In this document: piece by piece, positions 1-8,264 of the stretch
How the letters are laid out: every line of letters begins with the position of its first letter
Position numbering within the stretch: position 1 is the stretch's first letter
Source: Cryomorphaceae bacterium
GTDB taxonomy: Bacteria > Bacteroidota > Bacteroidia > Flavobacteriales > Crocinitomicaceae
NCBI GenBank assembly: GCA_021298235.1
Contig: JAJTDX010000007.1
Coordinates: 611-64,610 of the forward strand
Direction of reading: 5' to 3'
Length of the DNA: 64,000 nt
Notes under the pieces: generated by a model
The model's database searches: none
Seen by the model: only the letters and a program-made list of their open reading frames with translations
What the model was told of the DNA's origin: nothing
Translations under genes and position numbers: made by a program

Positions 1-515
1 ATCAGGCCACACAAACAGTCGATGGATGTGAAAGTCAAAATCAGTTTGTTGTAACGGTGGACATTATAACTTTCTCTAATGGTGTCAACCTGAACGGATC
101 GACATTAACAGCAGCTGCTACAGGCGCAACTTACCAGTGGATCGATTGTGATGATAACAATGCGGCGATCAACGGTGCAACGGCCCAGACGTTTACCCCT
201 GTACAAAACGGAAATTACGCGGTGGTGATCACTGCAAACGGATGTTCCGATACGAGCGCCTGTGTTTCGATCACAACTGTTGGTTTGGATGAGGATAAAT
301 TGGATCTGTTGACGATTCAGCCGAACCCGACAAGTGGATTGCTTATGATCACGGTTTTACAACCAACAAATGCGGTGGTCAGTGCTGCCAACGGAACAGT
401 CATTGCCACATTGAAATTGGAAGGTGAAACAATTCTTGACGCAACGCAATTTGCAACAGGTGTTTATTATCTGCGCACATCTGAAGGGCAAACAGTGAAG
501 TTTATTAAACAATAA
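1..515 (+). CDS. C-terminal part of a secreted T9SS type A cargo protein (5' end outside window)
   Basis: The reading frame is open from the left edge (first full codon at position 3), so this is the 3' end of a larger gene. The visible part has an Ig/PKD-like segment with paired cysteines and the pattern YQWIDCDDN, then NGCSDTSAC. The last 70 or so residues resemble a T9SS type A sorting domain: IQPNPTSG, a short beta-rich stretch, GVYYLRTSEG, and a basic end (VKFIKQ). Such domains send proteins through the type IX system to the cell surface. The function of the missing N-terminal part is unknown. Confidence 0.8.
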   Translation, partial: QATQTVDGCESQNQFVVTVDIITFSNGVNLNGSTLTAAATGATYQWIDCDDNNAAINGATAQTFTPVQNGNYAVVITANGCSDTSACVSITTVGLDEDKLDLLTIQPNPTSGLLMITVLQPTNAVVSAANGTVIATLKLEGETILDATQFATGVYYLRTSEGQTVKFIKQ

Positions 516-533
516 TTACAATTAAACCAAAGA

Positions 534-566
534 AACCGACTTTGCCTTATGTGAAGTCGGTTTTTT
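534..566. terminator. Intrinsic terminator between convergent genes
   Basis: A 9-bp perfect stem (AACCGACTT at 534-542 with AAGTCGGTT at 554-562) is followed by a T-rich run. It closes the T9SS cargo gene on the plus strand. It also lies about 60 bp beyond the 3' end of lysS on the other strand. Confidence 0.8.
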
Positions 567-625
567 ATTTAAAGGGGCTTAATAATCGCTAAAAAAAAGA
601 GGTCCGAGCGATGCCGAGGACCAAT

Positions 626-2329
626 CTACACTAACTCTACCGTCAACTGATCATCCGTTTTCGTGACTTTGAGTAGCCCTTGCTTAGTAAGCGATTTGAT
701 ACTCACATCCCACTGCTTTCCGCTTAAGCCTGCTTTCACTTTCAATGCAGAAAGATCCATTGTTCCTTCATTTTGCACCAGATCGAAGATCAATTTCTCG
801 TTCTCGTTCAATTCGAGCTTATGGGATTTCACTTCAGGGCGCATTTGCGGGAAGAATAATACTTCCTGGATCGATGGATTATTGGTAAGGAACATGATCA
901 GACGGTCCATTCCAATACCCAAACCTGAGGTTGGTGGCATTCCATATTCAAGAGCTCTTAGGAAGTCTTGGTCGATAAACATTGCTTCGTCATCGCCGCG
1001 CTCGGATAATTTTAATTGTTCTTCAAAACGTTCACGCTGGTCGATCGGATCATTCAACTCCGAATACGCATTGGCAATCTCTTTTCCGCAAACCATCAAC
1101 TCAAAACGCTCAGTCAATTCAGGATCGTTGCGGTGGGTCTTACAAAGCGGTGACATCTCTTTCGGATAGTCAGTAATGAAAGTCGGTTGAATATAATTTC
1201 CTTCACATTTCTCTCCGAAGATCTCGTCGATCAGTTTTCCTTTACCCATCGTGTTATCCACATCGAGACCCATGCCTTTTGCTGCCACAAAAAGTTCTTC
1301 TTCCGTTTTACCTGAAATGTCAAACCCGGTGAATTCAAGAATCGCGTCCCGCATGGTCACACGCTTATAGGGAGCTTTGAAATCGATCTGATGTTCACCG
1401 AAAGTAGCTTTGGTGGTACCATTTACCGCCATGGCACAATGTTCCAGCAATTGTTCTGTGAAATCCATCATCCAGTTGTAATCTTTGTAGGAAACATAGA
1501 TTTCCATTGCCGTGAACTCTGGATTATGGGTTCTATCCATTCCTTCGTTTCGAAAGTTCTTCGAGAATTCATATACACCATCAAATCCGCCAACAATCAA
1601 TCTTTTCAGGTACAACTCATTGGCAATACGCATGTATAAAGGAATATCCAAGGCATTATGGTGAGTAATGAATGGCCGGGCAGTTGCTCCTCCGGGAATG
1701 GGCTGGAGAACTGGGGTTTCAACCTCCATGTATCCTGCCTCGTTGAAAAACGTACGCATAGCATTGAACAGCTTTGTACGCTTAACAAACACGTCTTTCA
1801 CGTGTGGGTTCACAACCAGGTCAACATATCGTTGTCGGTATCTAAGCTCAGGGTCGGTGAATGCATCGTGCACCTTCCCATCTGAATCCGTTTTCGGCAA
1901 TGGAAGTGGTTTGAGAGCCTTGCTCAAAAGTGTAAATTCTTTTACATTGACTGAGATTTCTCCTACCTGTGTTTTGAAGACTTCCCCTTTGACACCTATA
2001 AAATCACCGAGGTCAAGGAGCTTTTTAAATACTTCATTGTAGAGCGTTTTATCTTCACCTGGACACAATTCATCACGGTTGAAGTACACTTGTAGTCTAC
2101 CGGATGAATCCTGTAATTCAGCAAAGGATGCTTTACCCATAACACGCTGACTCATCATCCTGCCTGCAAGACATACCTGTTTGCCTTCCTGGAATTCTGA
2201 TTTTATATCAAGGGTGGTGTCAGAAACAGGGTAGGCTGCAGCTGGATACGGATCGATTCCTAGATCTCGTAATTTTTTCAGGGTTTCTCTTCGTTGTAAT
2301 TCGAGATCAGATAGTTCGAAAACACTCAT
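626..2329 (-). CDS. lysS: Lysyl-tRNA synthetase, class II
   Basis: This cytoplasmic enzyme charges tRNA-Lys with lysine. The N-terminal OB-fold anticodon-binding domain (about residues 50-150) is followed by the class II catalytic core with motif 2 (FRNEGMD) and motif 3 (GLGIGMDRLIMFL). A C-terminal extension of about 60 residues (winged-helix-like, starting near LNENEKLIFDLV) follows motif 3 and is typical of Bacteroidota LysRS. The frame is open further upstream, but I place the start at the ATG at 2329 (MSVFELSDLELQRR). A -7 box lies just before that ATG and the extra residues upstream look non-coding. Length is 567 residues. Confidence 0.95.
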   Translation of the reverse strand: MSVFELSDLELQRRETLKKLRDLGIDPYPAAAYPVSDTTLDIKSEFQEGKQVCLAGRMMSQRVMGKASFAELQDSSGRLQVYFNRDELCPGEDKTLYNEVFKKLLDLGDFIGVKGEVFKTQVGEISVNVKEFTLLSKALKPLPLPKTDSDGKVHDAFTDPELRYRQRYVDLVVNPHVKDVFVKRTKLFNAMRTFFNEAGYMEVETPVLQPIPGGATARPFITHHNALDIPLYMRIANELYLKRLIVGGFDGVYEFSKNFRNEGMDRTHNPEFTAMEIYVSYKDYNWMMDFTEQLLEHCAMAVNGTTKATFGEHQIDFKAPYKRVTMRDAILEFTGFDISGKTEEELFVAAKGMGLDVDNTMGKGKLIDEIFGEKCEGNYIQPTFITDYPKEMSPLCKTHRNDPELTERFELMVCGKEIANAYSELNDPIDQRERFEEQLKLSERGDDEAMFIDQDFLRALEYGMPPTSGLGIGMDRLIMFLTNNPSIQEVLFFPQMRPEVKSHKLELNENEKLIFDLVQNEGTMDLSALKVKAGLSGKQWDVSIKSLTKQGLLKVTKTDDQLTVELV

Positions 2330-2346
2330 ATAAAAAATTTGAGTTG

Positions 2347-2354
2347 CAAAGATA
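2347..2354 (-). promoter_or_regulatory. -7 box of the lysS promoter
   Basis: TATCTTTG on the minus strand matches the Bacteroidota sigma-A -7 consensus TAnnTTTG. It lies 17 nt before the chosen lysS ATG, which supports that start. No clear TTG at the -33 position is seen. Confidence 0.6.
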
Positions 2355-2455
2355 CGCAAGGAAAGGAAATAGCTAATGTTTTGAATGAATTGAAACCTCA
2401 AGGCATATTCTCCGTAGAAATTGAAACTGCTAAAGAATCAATCATTAAATTGGAT

Positions 2456-3682
2456 ATGGAGCAAGAGATGGACAACGTTCCCCGATGGAAAAAAATACTC
2501 AAAAGAATCTATTATATATCCATTCATGTTCTTGCAGTTTTTGCCTTATTTCTTATCGCAGTAGCTGTGGCTGTTAAGTTTCGGTGGACGAATCAAAGTG
2601 GCAGTACGGATGTAAATAATCGATATTTTAATGGCTTGTCCGATAAATATGGGAAAGCACAAACACTTGGAAAGAAACAGATAGATCTAAAAAGATCGGA
2701 GCTTCTTCAAAAGATTGGCTTGCTTGCCAAATATAGCCCCGTTGATGCTGTCAAGATCTACAAGGCGTATCAACTGTCAGGTGATGAACTCATAGCCCTG
2801 CGAATGTTTGATGCAGCGGCGTTGATGCTAAAAAAGAATAAAACGTTCAATGAGGAGCTTTCTGAATTGATGAAGAGAAGAAAATACGATTCGAGATCTG
2901 TCTTTGAGTGGACAAACTATAAGGTTTGGGAGAGTTTTTGCGGTGCCTTGCGACGAGATAAAAAAGCCATCGATTCTGTAGCTCGAATTACAGGAGTTGA
3001 GTCACGGCTCATTGTAATGTGCTTGGTGGGAGAGCAAGTGCGAATGTTTAATTCGGGACGAGAGCGGTTCAAGCAATACGTCTATCCATTGACTCGAGTT
3101 ATGCTACCTAATAATAGAGGATATGGGGTAACAAGTATTCTAGAACATACGGCATTGCGAATCGAACGAAACCTAATCGATAAGAACAGTCCGTTTTATC
3201 CGGGTGATTATTTTTACCGGACCTTGAATGTGAAAGATTCTTTCCCCGAGGTTGTAGTTGACACCATCAAAGCGCACAGGCATAAGACCATTCAGCGACT
3301 TATCAAGGGAGGAGATCATTTTTATTCGTATCTCTACACGGCATTTTTACTTCGCCAGTATCAAGCCCATTGGACCAAAGAGGGATTTGATCTTTCGTAC
3401 AGGCCGGAAATTTTGGGAACACTCTTTAATATAGGATTTCACAAAAGCAATCCTAAAAAAGATCCGGAAGCTGGAGGATCTTCCTTTACAGTAGGCAATA
3501 AAACATATACGTTCGGGGGACTTTGTTTTGAGTTTTACTACAGTGGTGAGTTAATGGAAGAATTTCCAATGACTTCGCAACCCTTCGTTCCGGTAAAAGA
3601 ACTCGAGGTGAGAAACAAGTCTTATCTTGAATACATGGATAAGTTGATGAAAGGAGATTCTGTGACGGTCCTTCAGCAATAG
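2456..3682 (+). CDS. Membrane-anchored protein, possible lysozyme-fold (transglycosylase-like) domain
   Basis: Product of 408 residues. After a short basic N-terminus (WKKILKR) there is one membrane helix (about residues 20-40, ISIHVLAVFALFLIAVAVAV), so the rest probably faces the periplasm. The middle has a pattern like the active-site helix of goose-type lysozyme or soluble transglycosylase folds (GVESRLIVMCLVGEQVRMF, with a candidate catalytic Glu), then helical repeats and LGTLFNIGFHKSNPK, which resembles DUF1402-like lysozyme-fold proteins. This assignment is weak. The start at 2456 is the first ATG downstream of the divergent lysS promoter. It converges with the SpoIIE phosphatase gene with only 3 nt between them. 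Confidence 0.6.
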   Translation: MEQEMDNVPRWKKILKRIYYISIHVLAVFALFLIAVAVAVKFRWTNQSGSTDVNNRYFNGLSDKYGKAQTLGKKQIDLKRSELLQKIGLLAKYSPVDAVKIYKAYQLSGDELIALRMFDAAALMLKKNKTFNEELSELMKRRKYDSRSVFEWTNYKVWESFCGALRRDKKAIDSVARITGVESRLIVMCLVGEQVRMFNSGRERFKQYVYPLTRVMLPNNRGYGVTSILEHTALRIERNLIDKNSPFYPGDYFYRTLNVKDSFPEVVVDTIKAHRHKTIQRLIKGGDHFYSYLYTAFLLRQYQAHWTKEGFDLSYRPEILGTLFNIGFHKSNPKKDPEAGGSSFTVGNKTYTFGGLCFEFYYSGELMEEFPMTSQPFVPVKELEVRNKSYLEYMDKLMKGDSVTVLQQ

Positions 3683-3685
3683 TAA

Positions 3686-5053
3686 CTATGCTTTAGTGTC
3701 TGGTTGGAGAATTGTAATACCCATAGTGCAAATATCATCCACCTGTTCTTGAGATCCTTTCCATGAATCATGTTCCCGCTCAAGCAACCTCAATTGATCC
3801 TCCAATGAGGTCTCATAAATGTCGAGAAGGAACTTTTTAAATGTAGCACTCTTATACTTTTTACCATTTGGTCCTCCAAACTGATCTGCGTACCCATCCG
3901 AGTAAAGATAAATTTTGTCTCCCTCATGCAGTTGGGTTGTTTGAGACAGGAATGGATCGATTTGTACAGTGTAACCTACAGGCATTTTCTGAGCGAGTAA
4001 TTCGTAAAGTATTTTAGTGTCATGCTGGATGATACGAACATGTTCTGACGAAATTCCTGTAAGCTCCCTGCCGTTTCGAAGAAGGTACAATCCATTGTTA
4101 GCACCACTCCAGTCCATCACAAGAGATTTTGAATGTATACGAATAACAGAGGCATCCATTCCATCTTTTGAAGCATTGATATCATCAGATTGTGAGAGCT
4201 CATTAGCGATTTTTTCCCTTAGTTGATTTAGTATTTCATGAGGCATCGGAGAATCATTTCTAGACATAATTTCCTGAAGGAAGGAGAGCCCAAGCACACT
4301 CATAAATGCACCTGGTATACCATGTCCTGTACAGTCGGCTACGCAGAAATAGAAATGATCACCTTGTTGGAATTTCCAATAAAAATCCCCTGATACAATA
4401 TCTTTTGGTCTGTAGAGAATTACATCCGGAAATACGGAGCTATCCACCCGGTCAACCTTTTTTTGTAGTGCTGATTGAATTCTTTTGCCGTAGTTTATTG
4501 AATCGGTGATCTCTTTGTTTTTACGCTCTATTTCACGGTTTTTGTTCTGAATTCGTTCCTGCTGTAAATTGAGGTAGCTATGAGCCCGGGAAAATAGGAT
4601 TGTAAATGCCAATAGTATAAAAGTTATCATTGTAGAACTTTCCCATGTTGCTCCAAGATTGTACAGGAATAAACCAGTTAATACTGCCAATATTCCAACA
4701 AGAATTTGTCCAATTATTGCTCTTTTGAACATGAAGGAGGCCCCGACAATTATGTTGATCATCAGGCACCAACCCGGAGAATTTACTCCTGAAACGTATT
4801 GAAATAAAAAATAAAAGGCTCCATTTATAAGTAAAACAAAATAACCGGGATTTTCATATTTCATCTTGTCACTGATGTAAAAAATCGATGATGCTACAAT
4901 CGGAAATACTGGCAAAAGACACAGTGTATAGACCCAGTTTTGAGATAAGAGTATACAAAGAAGTCCGAAGCCAATGTCGATGATCGGAAAGATTCCGAAG
5001 AGATATTTCCATTGCTCAGTCTGAAAAATATTTTGGTCTTTTGCCTGATTCAT
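3686..5053 (-). CDS. SpoIIE-type PP2C serine phosphatase with membrane sensor region
   Basis: Residues 15-160 hold about six hydrophobic membrane segments with short loops. A coiled-coil linker follows (near QERIQNKNREIERKNKEI), then SINYGKRIQSAL, which is common in Bacteroidota SpoIIE proteins. The C-terminal PP2C-like domain has the metal-binding acidic motifs: DIVSGDFYW, VADCTGHGIPGAFMS, DWSGANNG and LYSDGYADQFGG. Such proteins dephosphorylate anti-sigma-factor antagonists or related regulators. No kinase or STAS partner gene is adjacent, so its target is unknown. Length is 455 residues. Confidence 0.88.
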   Translation of the reverse strand: MNQAKDQNIFQTEQWKYLFGIFPIIDIGFGLLCILLSQNWVYTLCLLPVFPIVASSIFYISDKMKYENPGYFVLLINGAFYFLFQYVSGVNSPGWCLMINIIVGASFMFKRAIIGQILVGILAVLTGLFLYNLGATWESSTMITFILLAFTILFSRAHSYLNLQQERIQNKNREIERKNKEITDSINYGKRIQSALQKKVDRVDSSVFPDVILYRPKDIVSGDFYWKFQQGDHFYFCVADCTGHGIPGAFMSVLGLSFLQEIMSRNDSPMPHEILNQLREKIANELSQSDDINASKDGMDASVIRIHSKSLVMDWSGANNGLYLLRNGRELTGISSEHVRIIQHDTKILYELLAQKMPVGYTVQIDPFLSQTTQLHEGDKIYLYSDGYADQFGGPNGKKYKSATFKKFLLDIYETSLEDQLRLLEREHDSWKGSQEQVDDICTMGITILQPDTKA

Positions 5054-5148
5054 GATGCTGGAATTGAATGCCTAAAGGTAATTAGAATAGTGAAATTCAT
5101 ATTAAAACAAATAGATTTAAGCGCGAGAAACGGAATGAGAATAAAGAA

Positions 5149-5206
5149 AAAAACCAGAGGCCGCAACATCGCTCTCGCTCTGCTTCTCACTCTGGTTTTT
5201 GTACCC
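5149..5206. repeat. Stand-alone copy of the hairpin that follows tRNA-Leu
   Basis: AAAAACCAGAG (5149-5159) is the exact complement of CTCTGGTTTTT (5190-5200), with GTACCC directly after. The same order (A-run, CAGAG, an inner CATCGCTCTCGCTCT-like loop, CTCTG, T-run, GTACCC) is found at 5491-5548, where the GTACCC is the end of tRNA-Leu. This copy therefore looks like a tRNA tail and terminator left without its tRNA. Confidence 0.65.
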
Positions 5207-5269
5207 TTAATGTTTGTATTGTCGAACCAAATCAAGCAAAGTTTAGAGTCCAAAACCTTTGGGTCTTGA

Positions 5270-5519
5270 GAGCGAGTTTGAGTGTGAGCGTGAAGAAAAA
5301 AAACAGAGTCGTGCTTCACTCTCGTTTTCACGCTTTTGGTTCCATAAAAACAATTTGCAGATTACAGAGTGAGTTTGAGTGTGAGCGTGAAGAAAAAAAG
5401 CAGAGCCGTGCATCGCTCTCGTTTTCAAGCTTTTGGTTTTATAAAAACAATTTGCAGATTACAGAGCGAGTTTGAGTGTGAGCGTGAAGAAAAAAAGCAG
5501 AGCTGTGCATCGCTCTCGC
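5270..5519. repeat. 97-bp tandem repeat array, 2.6 copies
   Basis: Copies start at 5270, 5367 and 5464 (exact 97-bp spacing); the third is partial. Each begins GAGYGAGTTTGAGTGTGAG, then an A-run and CAGAG with a short hairpin ending in CTCTCG. The two full copies end with a shared block containing CAATTTGCAGATTACA. Differences between copies are scattered point changes. The array fills most of the 490-bp gap between the SpoIIE gene and tRNA-Leu. No protein-coding gene is credible here: the open frames in it simply follow the repeat. Confidence 0.85.
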
Positions 5520-5542
5520 TCTCACACTCACTCTGCTTTTTT
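5491..5542 (-). terminator. Terminator hairpin behind tRNA-Leu
   Basis: Read on the minus strand, AAAAAAGCAGAG (from 5542) pairs perfectly over 12 bp with CTCTGCTTTTTT (ending at 5491), with a 28-nt loop. It begins right after the tRNA 3' end, so it is the likely terminator of the tRNA transcript. Confidence 0.7.
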
Positions 5543-5543
5543 G

Positions 5544-5625
5544 TACCCGAGGCCGGAATCGAACCGGCACTCCCGAAAGAACAGGATTTTGAATCCAGCG
5601 CGTCTACCAGTTCCGCCACTCGGGC
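5544..5625 (-). tRNA. tRNA-Leu (anticodon CAA)
   Basis: An 82-nt cloverleaf. The acceptor stem is GCCCGAG with CTCGGGT (G1-U72 wobble), discriminator A, no encoded CCA. The D-arm region is typical of tRNA-Leu (TGGCGGAACTGGTAGACGCG), there is a long variable arm, and the T arm has GGTTCGATTCC. The anticodon loop is TTCAAAA, giving CAA. Pair 28-42 of the anticodon stem appears as a T-T mismatch (CTGGA opposite TCCTG), which is unusual. Confidence 0.93.
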
Positions 5626-5648
5626 ATTGGATTGTGCTTTTCGGTCGG

Positions 5649-5656
5649 CAAATATA
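5649..5656 (-). promoter_or_regulatory. -7 box of tRNA-Leu promoter
   Basis: TATATTTG on the minus strand, 23 nt before the tRNA 5' end, matches TAnnTTTG exactly. No TTG at the expected -33 distance. Confidence 0.6.
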
Positions 5657-5744
5657 AAAATTCCCTGATTAACTCAGAATTTCTGTTCAACTTTAATTTC
5701 TTATTGGAAGCGTGGATTATCTCCTCTAAGAATGCAAAAATGAA

Positions 5745-5752
5745 TAACTTCG
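5745..5752 (+). promoter_or_regulatory. -7-like box (TAACTTCG) before hutI
   Basis: TAACTTCG differs from the TAnnTTTG consensus by one base (C for T at position 7). It ends 9 nt before the hutI ATG, so the transcript would have almost no leader. The same TAnnTTCG variant precedes purN, ftsX, the DUF3098 gene and tRNA-Ser in this window. Confidence 0.4.
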
Positions 5753-5761
5753 TCAAGTTAC

Positions 5762-6994
5762 ATGAAGAAAATTCTTATCAGAAATATCAAAGGGCTTGTT
5801 CAGGCGAGTGAATCGATTCCCCCGGTTCTTTCAGGGCAGGATATGAAGCGTGTTCCCGTAATAGAAAATGCATTTCTTGCACTTGACGAGGGGGAAGTGG
5901 TTGCGTATGGACCGATGGAAGACCTCGGAGCCATTGATGATTGGAGTAATTTGGAAGTTGTTGATGCTGAGGGACGGTACGTATTTCCTGCCTTTTGTGA
6001 TTCTCATACACATGCTGTTTTTGCCAGGACGAGAGAAGAGGAATTTGTTGACCGAATTCACGGATTGACCTACGAGGAGATAGCCTTGAAGGGGGGAGGT
6101 ATTCTCAATTCGGCCCGTCGACTGAATGAACTTTCCGAGGAGGAACTTTATGACTCAGCACGTGAACGGATTTCACATTTCATTTCTTTGGGTACGGGTG
6201 CCCTTGAAATTAAATCGGGTTATGGTTTAACGGTCGATGCTGAATTAAAAATGCTTCGTGTGATCGACAGATTGAAACGAGAATCTCCCATCACCATTAA
6301 ACGAACTTTTCTAGGAGCACATGCGTTCCCGGCGGAATTTAAGCAAGATCAGGAAGCTTACATTCGAATTGTAATTGAAGAAATGTTGCCTCGAATAGCC
6401 GAAGAAGGACTGGCAGATTTTATTGATTGTTTTTGTGAGAGAAATTATTTTTCGGTCGAACAAATGGGAAGAATTCTATCAGCAGGAAAGGAATATGGAT
6501 TGATCCCAAAAGTTCATGTTAATCAATTTTCGGTGCTTGGTGGAATTCGGAAGGCAGTCGAGCTTGGTGCACTATCTGTGGATCATCTGGAGGAGATGGC
6601 TCAGGATGATCTGGAAGCTCTCAAAGGATCCGGATGTATCGCAACATTTCTTCCGGGTTGTTCTCATTTTCTTGGAATTCCGTTTGGTGATGCGAGAAAA
6701 ATTATTGACGAAGGATTGCCGGTTGCTCTGGCAAGTGATTTTAATCCGGGTTCAGCACCCTCTGGAAATTTGCAACAAGTATGGTCGCTTGCCTGCATAA
6801 AAATGAAAATGTCTCCCGAAGAAGCATTGAATGCATTGACTGTGAATGCCGCCTACGCCATGGGGCTTTCAGAAACGCACGGAAAAATAGCTTTAGGAAG
6901 AAAATCTCCGATACTTATAACAAAACCGATTTCATCATTGGCTTATATTCCCTATTCCTTTGGTGAATCTCATGTTGAACGAGTTCTGATTTAA
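5762..6994 (+). CDS. hutI: Imidazolonepropionase (histidine degradation)
   Basis: This is a 410-residue amidohydrolase. It opens the imidazolone ring of 4-imidazolone-5-propanoate to give N-formimino-L-glutamate, the third step of histidine breakdown. Visible family motifs are the metal ligands in FCDSHTHAVFA (about residue 80), LEIKSGYGLTVDAE, GAHAFP, HVNQF, VDHLEEM and the metal-binding Asp in ASDFNPGSAPS. Length is normal for the family. No other hut genes are in the window, so the pathway is split. It is followed after 8 nt by the TraB/GumN gene on the same strand. Confidence 0.95.
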   Translation: MKKILIRNIKGLVQASESIPPVLSGQDMKRVPVIENAFLALDEGEVVAYGPMEDLGAIDDWSNLEVVDAEGRYVFPAFCDSHTHAVFARTREEEFVDRIHGLTYEEIALKGGGILNSARRLNELSEEELYDSARERISHFISLGTGALEIKSGYGLTVDAELKMLRVIDRLKRESPITIKRTFLGAHAFPAEFKQDQEAYIRIVIEEMLPRIAEEGLADFIDCFCERNYFSVEQMGRILSAGKEYGLIPKVHVNQFSVLGGIRKAVELGALSVDHLEEMAQDDLEALKGSGCIATFLPGCSHFLGIPFGDARKIIDEGLPVALASDFNPGSAPSGNLQQVWSLACIKMKMSPEEALNALTVNAAYAMGLSETHGKIALGRKSPILITKPISSLAYIPYSFGESHVERVLI

Positions 6995-7002
6995 ATAAGA
7001 GA

Positions 7003-8223
7003 ATGAGGAGAGTTTTAGTTGTTTTTATTCTTTTGTTAGTAGAATTCGGGCACTCTCAGTCAGTTGTTCGAGAACACAGATTGCTTTGGGAGATCTCCGG
7101 CAACGGTCTTGCAAAGAAAAGTTATCTTTTCGGTAGCCTACATTCCAATGACAAAAGGGTATTCAATTTTTCTGATTCCACGTACATTGCTCTCGTAAAT
7201 TCACCTTCGGTTGTTTTGGAAACAGATCTGTTCTCGCTCTTTCCGGAATGGGACACACGGACGGAAGAACCCACAATTTTCATCGATAATTCAGGAAAAC
7301 CTTACACAGGGAACGATCGACCGACCAAAACGTTGTACGGAGATGAAAACGGGATGCCTCAATTTATGGATGCCTTTTTTCAGCAATATTGCTTCAATTC
7401 GGGCAAGGGGTTCTATCAATTAGAGGCTCCATTAGATCAGCTGAAAACCATGAAGAATTGGATGCAAAATGATAAAGCACTCTTTTTCGTAGATCCAAAC
7501 GAGGGTCAGGAGAAGTTGATTGACTTCTATCTGAAAGGCGATATCAATTCCCTCGATAAGCTCATGCGAAGCAATCTTTCTAGAAATGAAGGGATGTACG
7601 AGGAAATAATTATTTCCAGAAACCAAAAAATGGTACAAAAGCTGGATTCAATTCTTCGTATTTCACCCGTTTTTTGTGCTGTGGGTGCTGGTCATCTCGC
7701 GGGTGAATTGGGCATGATTAATTTATTACGGCTCAAAGGGTATCGGCTACGGCCAGTTGTCGCATCTTTTTCTGAACCTTCTGTGGATGCGAAAAGAATG
7801 GTGCGTACTCCGGGAATTTTCAAATACTACCATGAACCTGCTCACCTACTCGCTGTTTTTCCGGGTAAGCCTTCAGAGAACCTCTCTTCAGAGGGTAATG
7901 TAAGTTTAATTTACAGAGAGCTCGGTCAAGGAAATACCTATTCCGTAGAAATTTTTCCGCTAGATGAATCAAATTTAATCCCTCTCCGCGACCAAGCCAC
8001 CATTCTGATTGCGAGTCCGGATGAGTCGTCTTTTGAGTGTAGAACCTTGGATGATGGAACTGAGATTTGTGAAGGAATTGGGGATAGCTATCCAGAAGGA
8101 TTTCACTGGATCAGACTAATTCAAAGCGATACACATTTGATTGTAATGAAAGTGTATGGGGGAAATAAATTCATGAATTCAAACCGTCCTCGTTCGTTTT
8201 TTGATAAAGTGGGATTTGAATAG
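7003..8223 (+). CDS. TraB/GumN family secreted protein
   Basis: Product of 406 residues with a signal peptide (first 18 residues, ending FGHSQS). The N-terminal two-thirds match the TraB/GumN family: LWEISGNGLAKKSYLFGSLH near the start, VVLETDLF, and AVGAGHLAGELGMINLL near residue 230, which hold the conserved Gly, His and Glu residues. Some relatives act as metal-dependent proteases or as haem-related TiKi-like proteins, but the role here is unknown. The last 140 residues (after RMVRTPG) form a separate region I do not recognise. Probably co-transcribed with hutI. Confidence 0.8.
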   Translation: MRRVLVVFILLLVEFGHSQSVVREHRLLWEISGNGLAKKSYLFGSLHSNDKRVFNFSDSTYIALVNSPSVVLETDLFSLFPEWDTRTEEPTIFIDNSGKPYTGNDRPTKTLYGDENGMPQFMDAFFQQYCFNSGKGFYQLEAPLDQLKTMKNWMQNDKALFFVDPNEGQEKLIDFYLKGDINSLDKLMRSNLSRNEGMYEEIIISRNQKMVQKLDSILRISPVFCAVGAGHLAGELGMINLLRLKGYRLRPVVASFSEPSVDAKRMVRTPGIFKYYHEPAHLLAVFPGKPSENLSSEGNVSLIYRELGQGNTYSVEIFPLDESNLIPLRDQATILIASPDESSFECRTLDDGTEICEGIGDSYPEGFHWIRLIQSDTHLIVMKVYGGNKFMNSNRPRSFFDKVGFE

Positions 8224-8264
8224 GTTTTCAATTTATTTTTGATTGGATCCTACGTTTATGTGAT

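Noticed and set aside
663..2042. Plus-strand open frames inside lysS
   Set aside because: They are shadows of the strong lysS gene on the other strand; the composition follows the antisense frame and no promoter or family is seen.
5270..5519. CRISPR array
   Set aside because: Repeats are 97 bp, directly joined with no unique spacers, and no cas genes are near.
5266..5668. Open frames coding SVSVKKK- and ECEREEKKQ-type peptides
   Set aside because: They arise from the 97-bp repeats and run into the tRNA; the same peptide recurs in different frames, so they are not genes.
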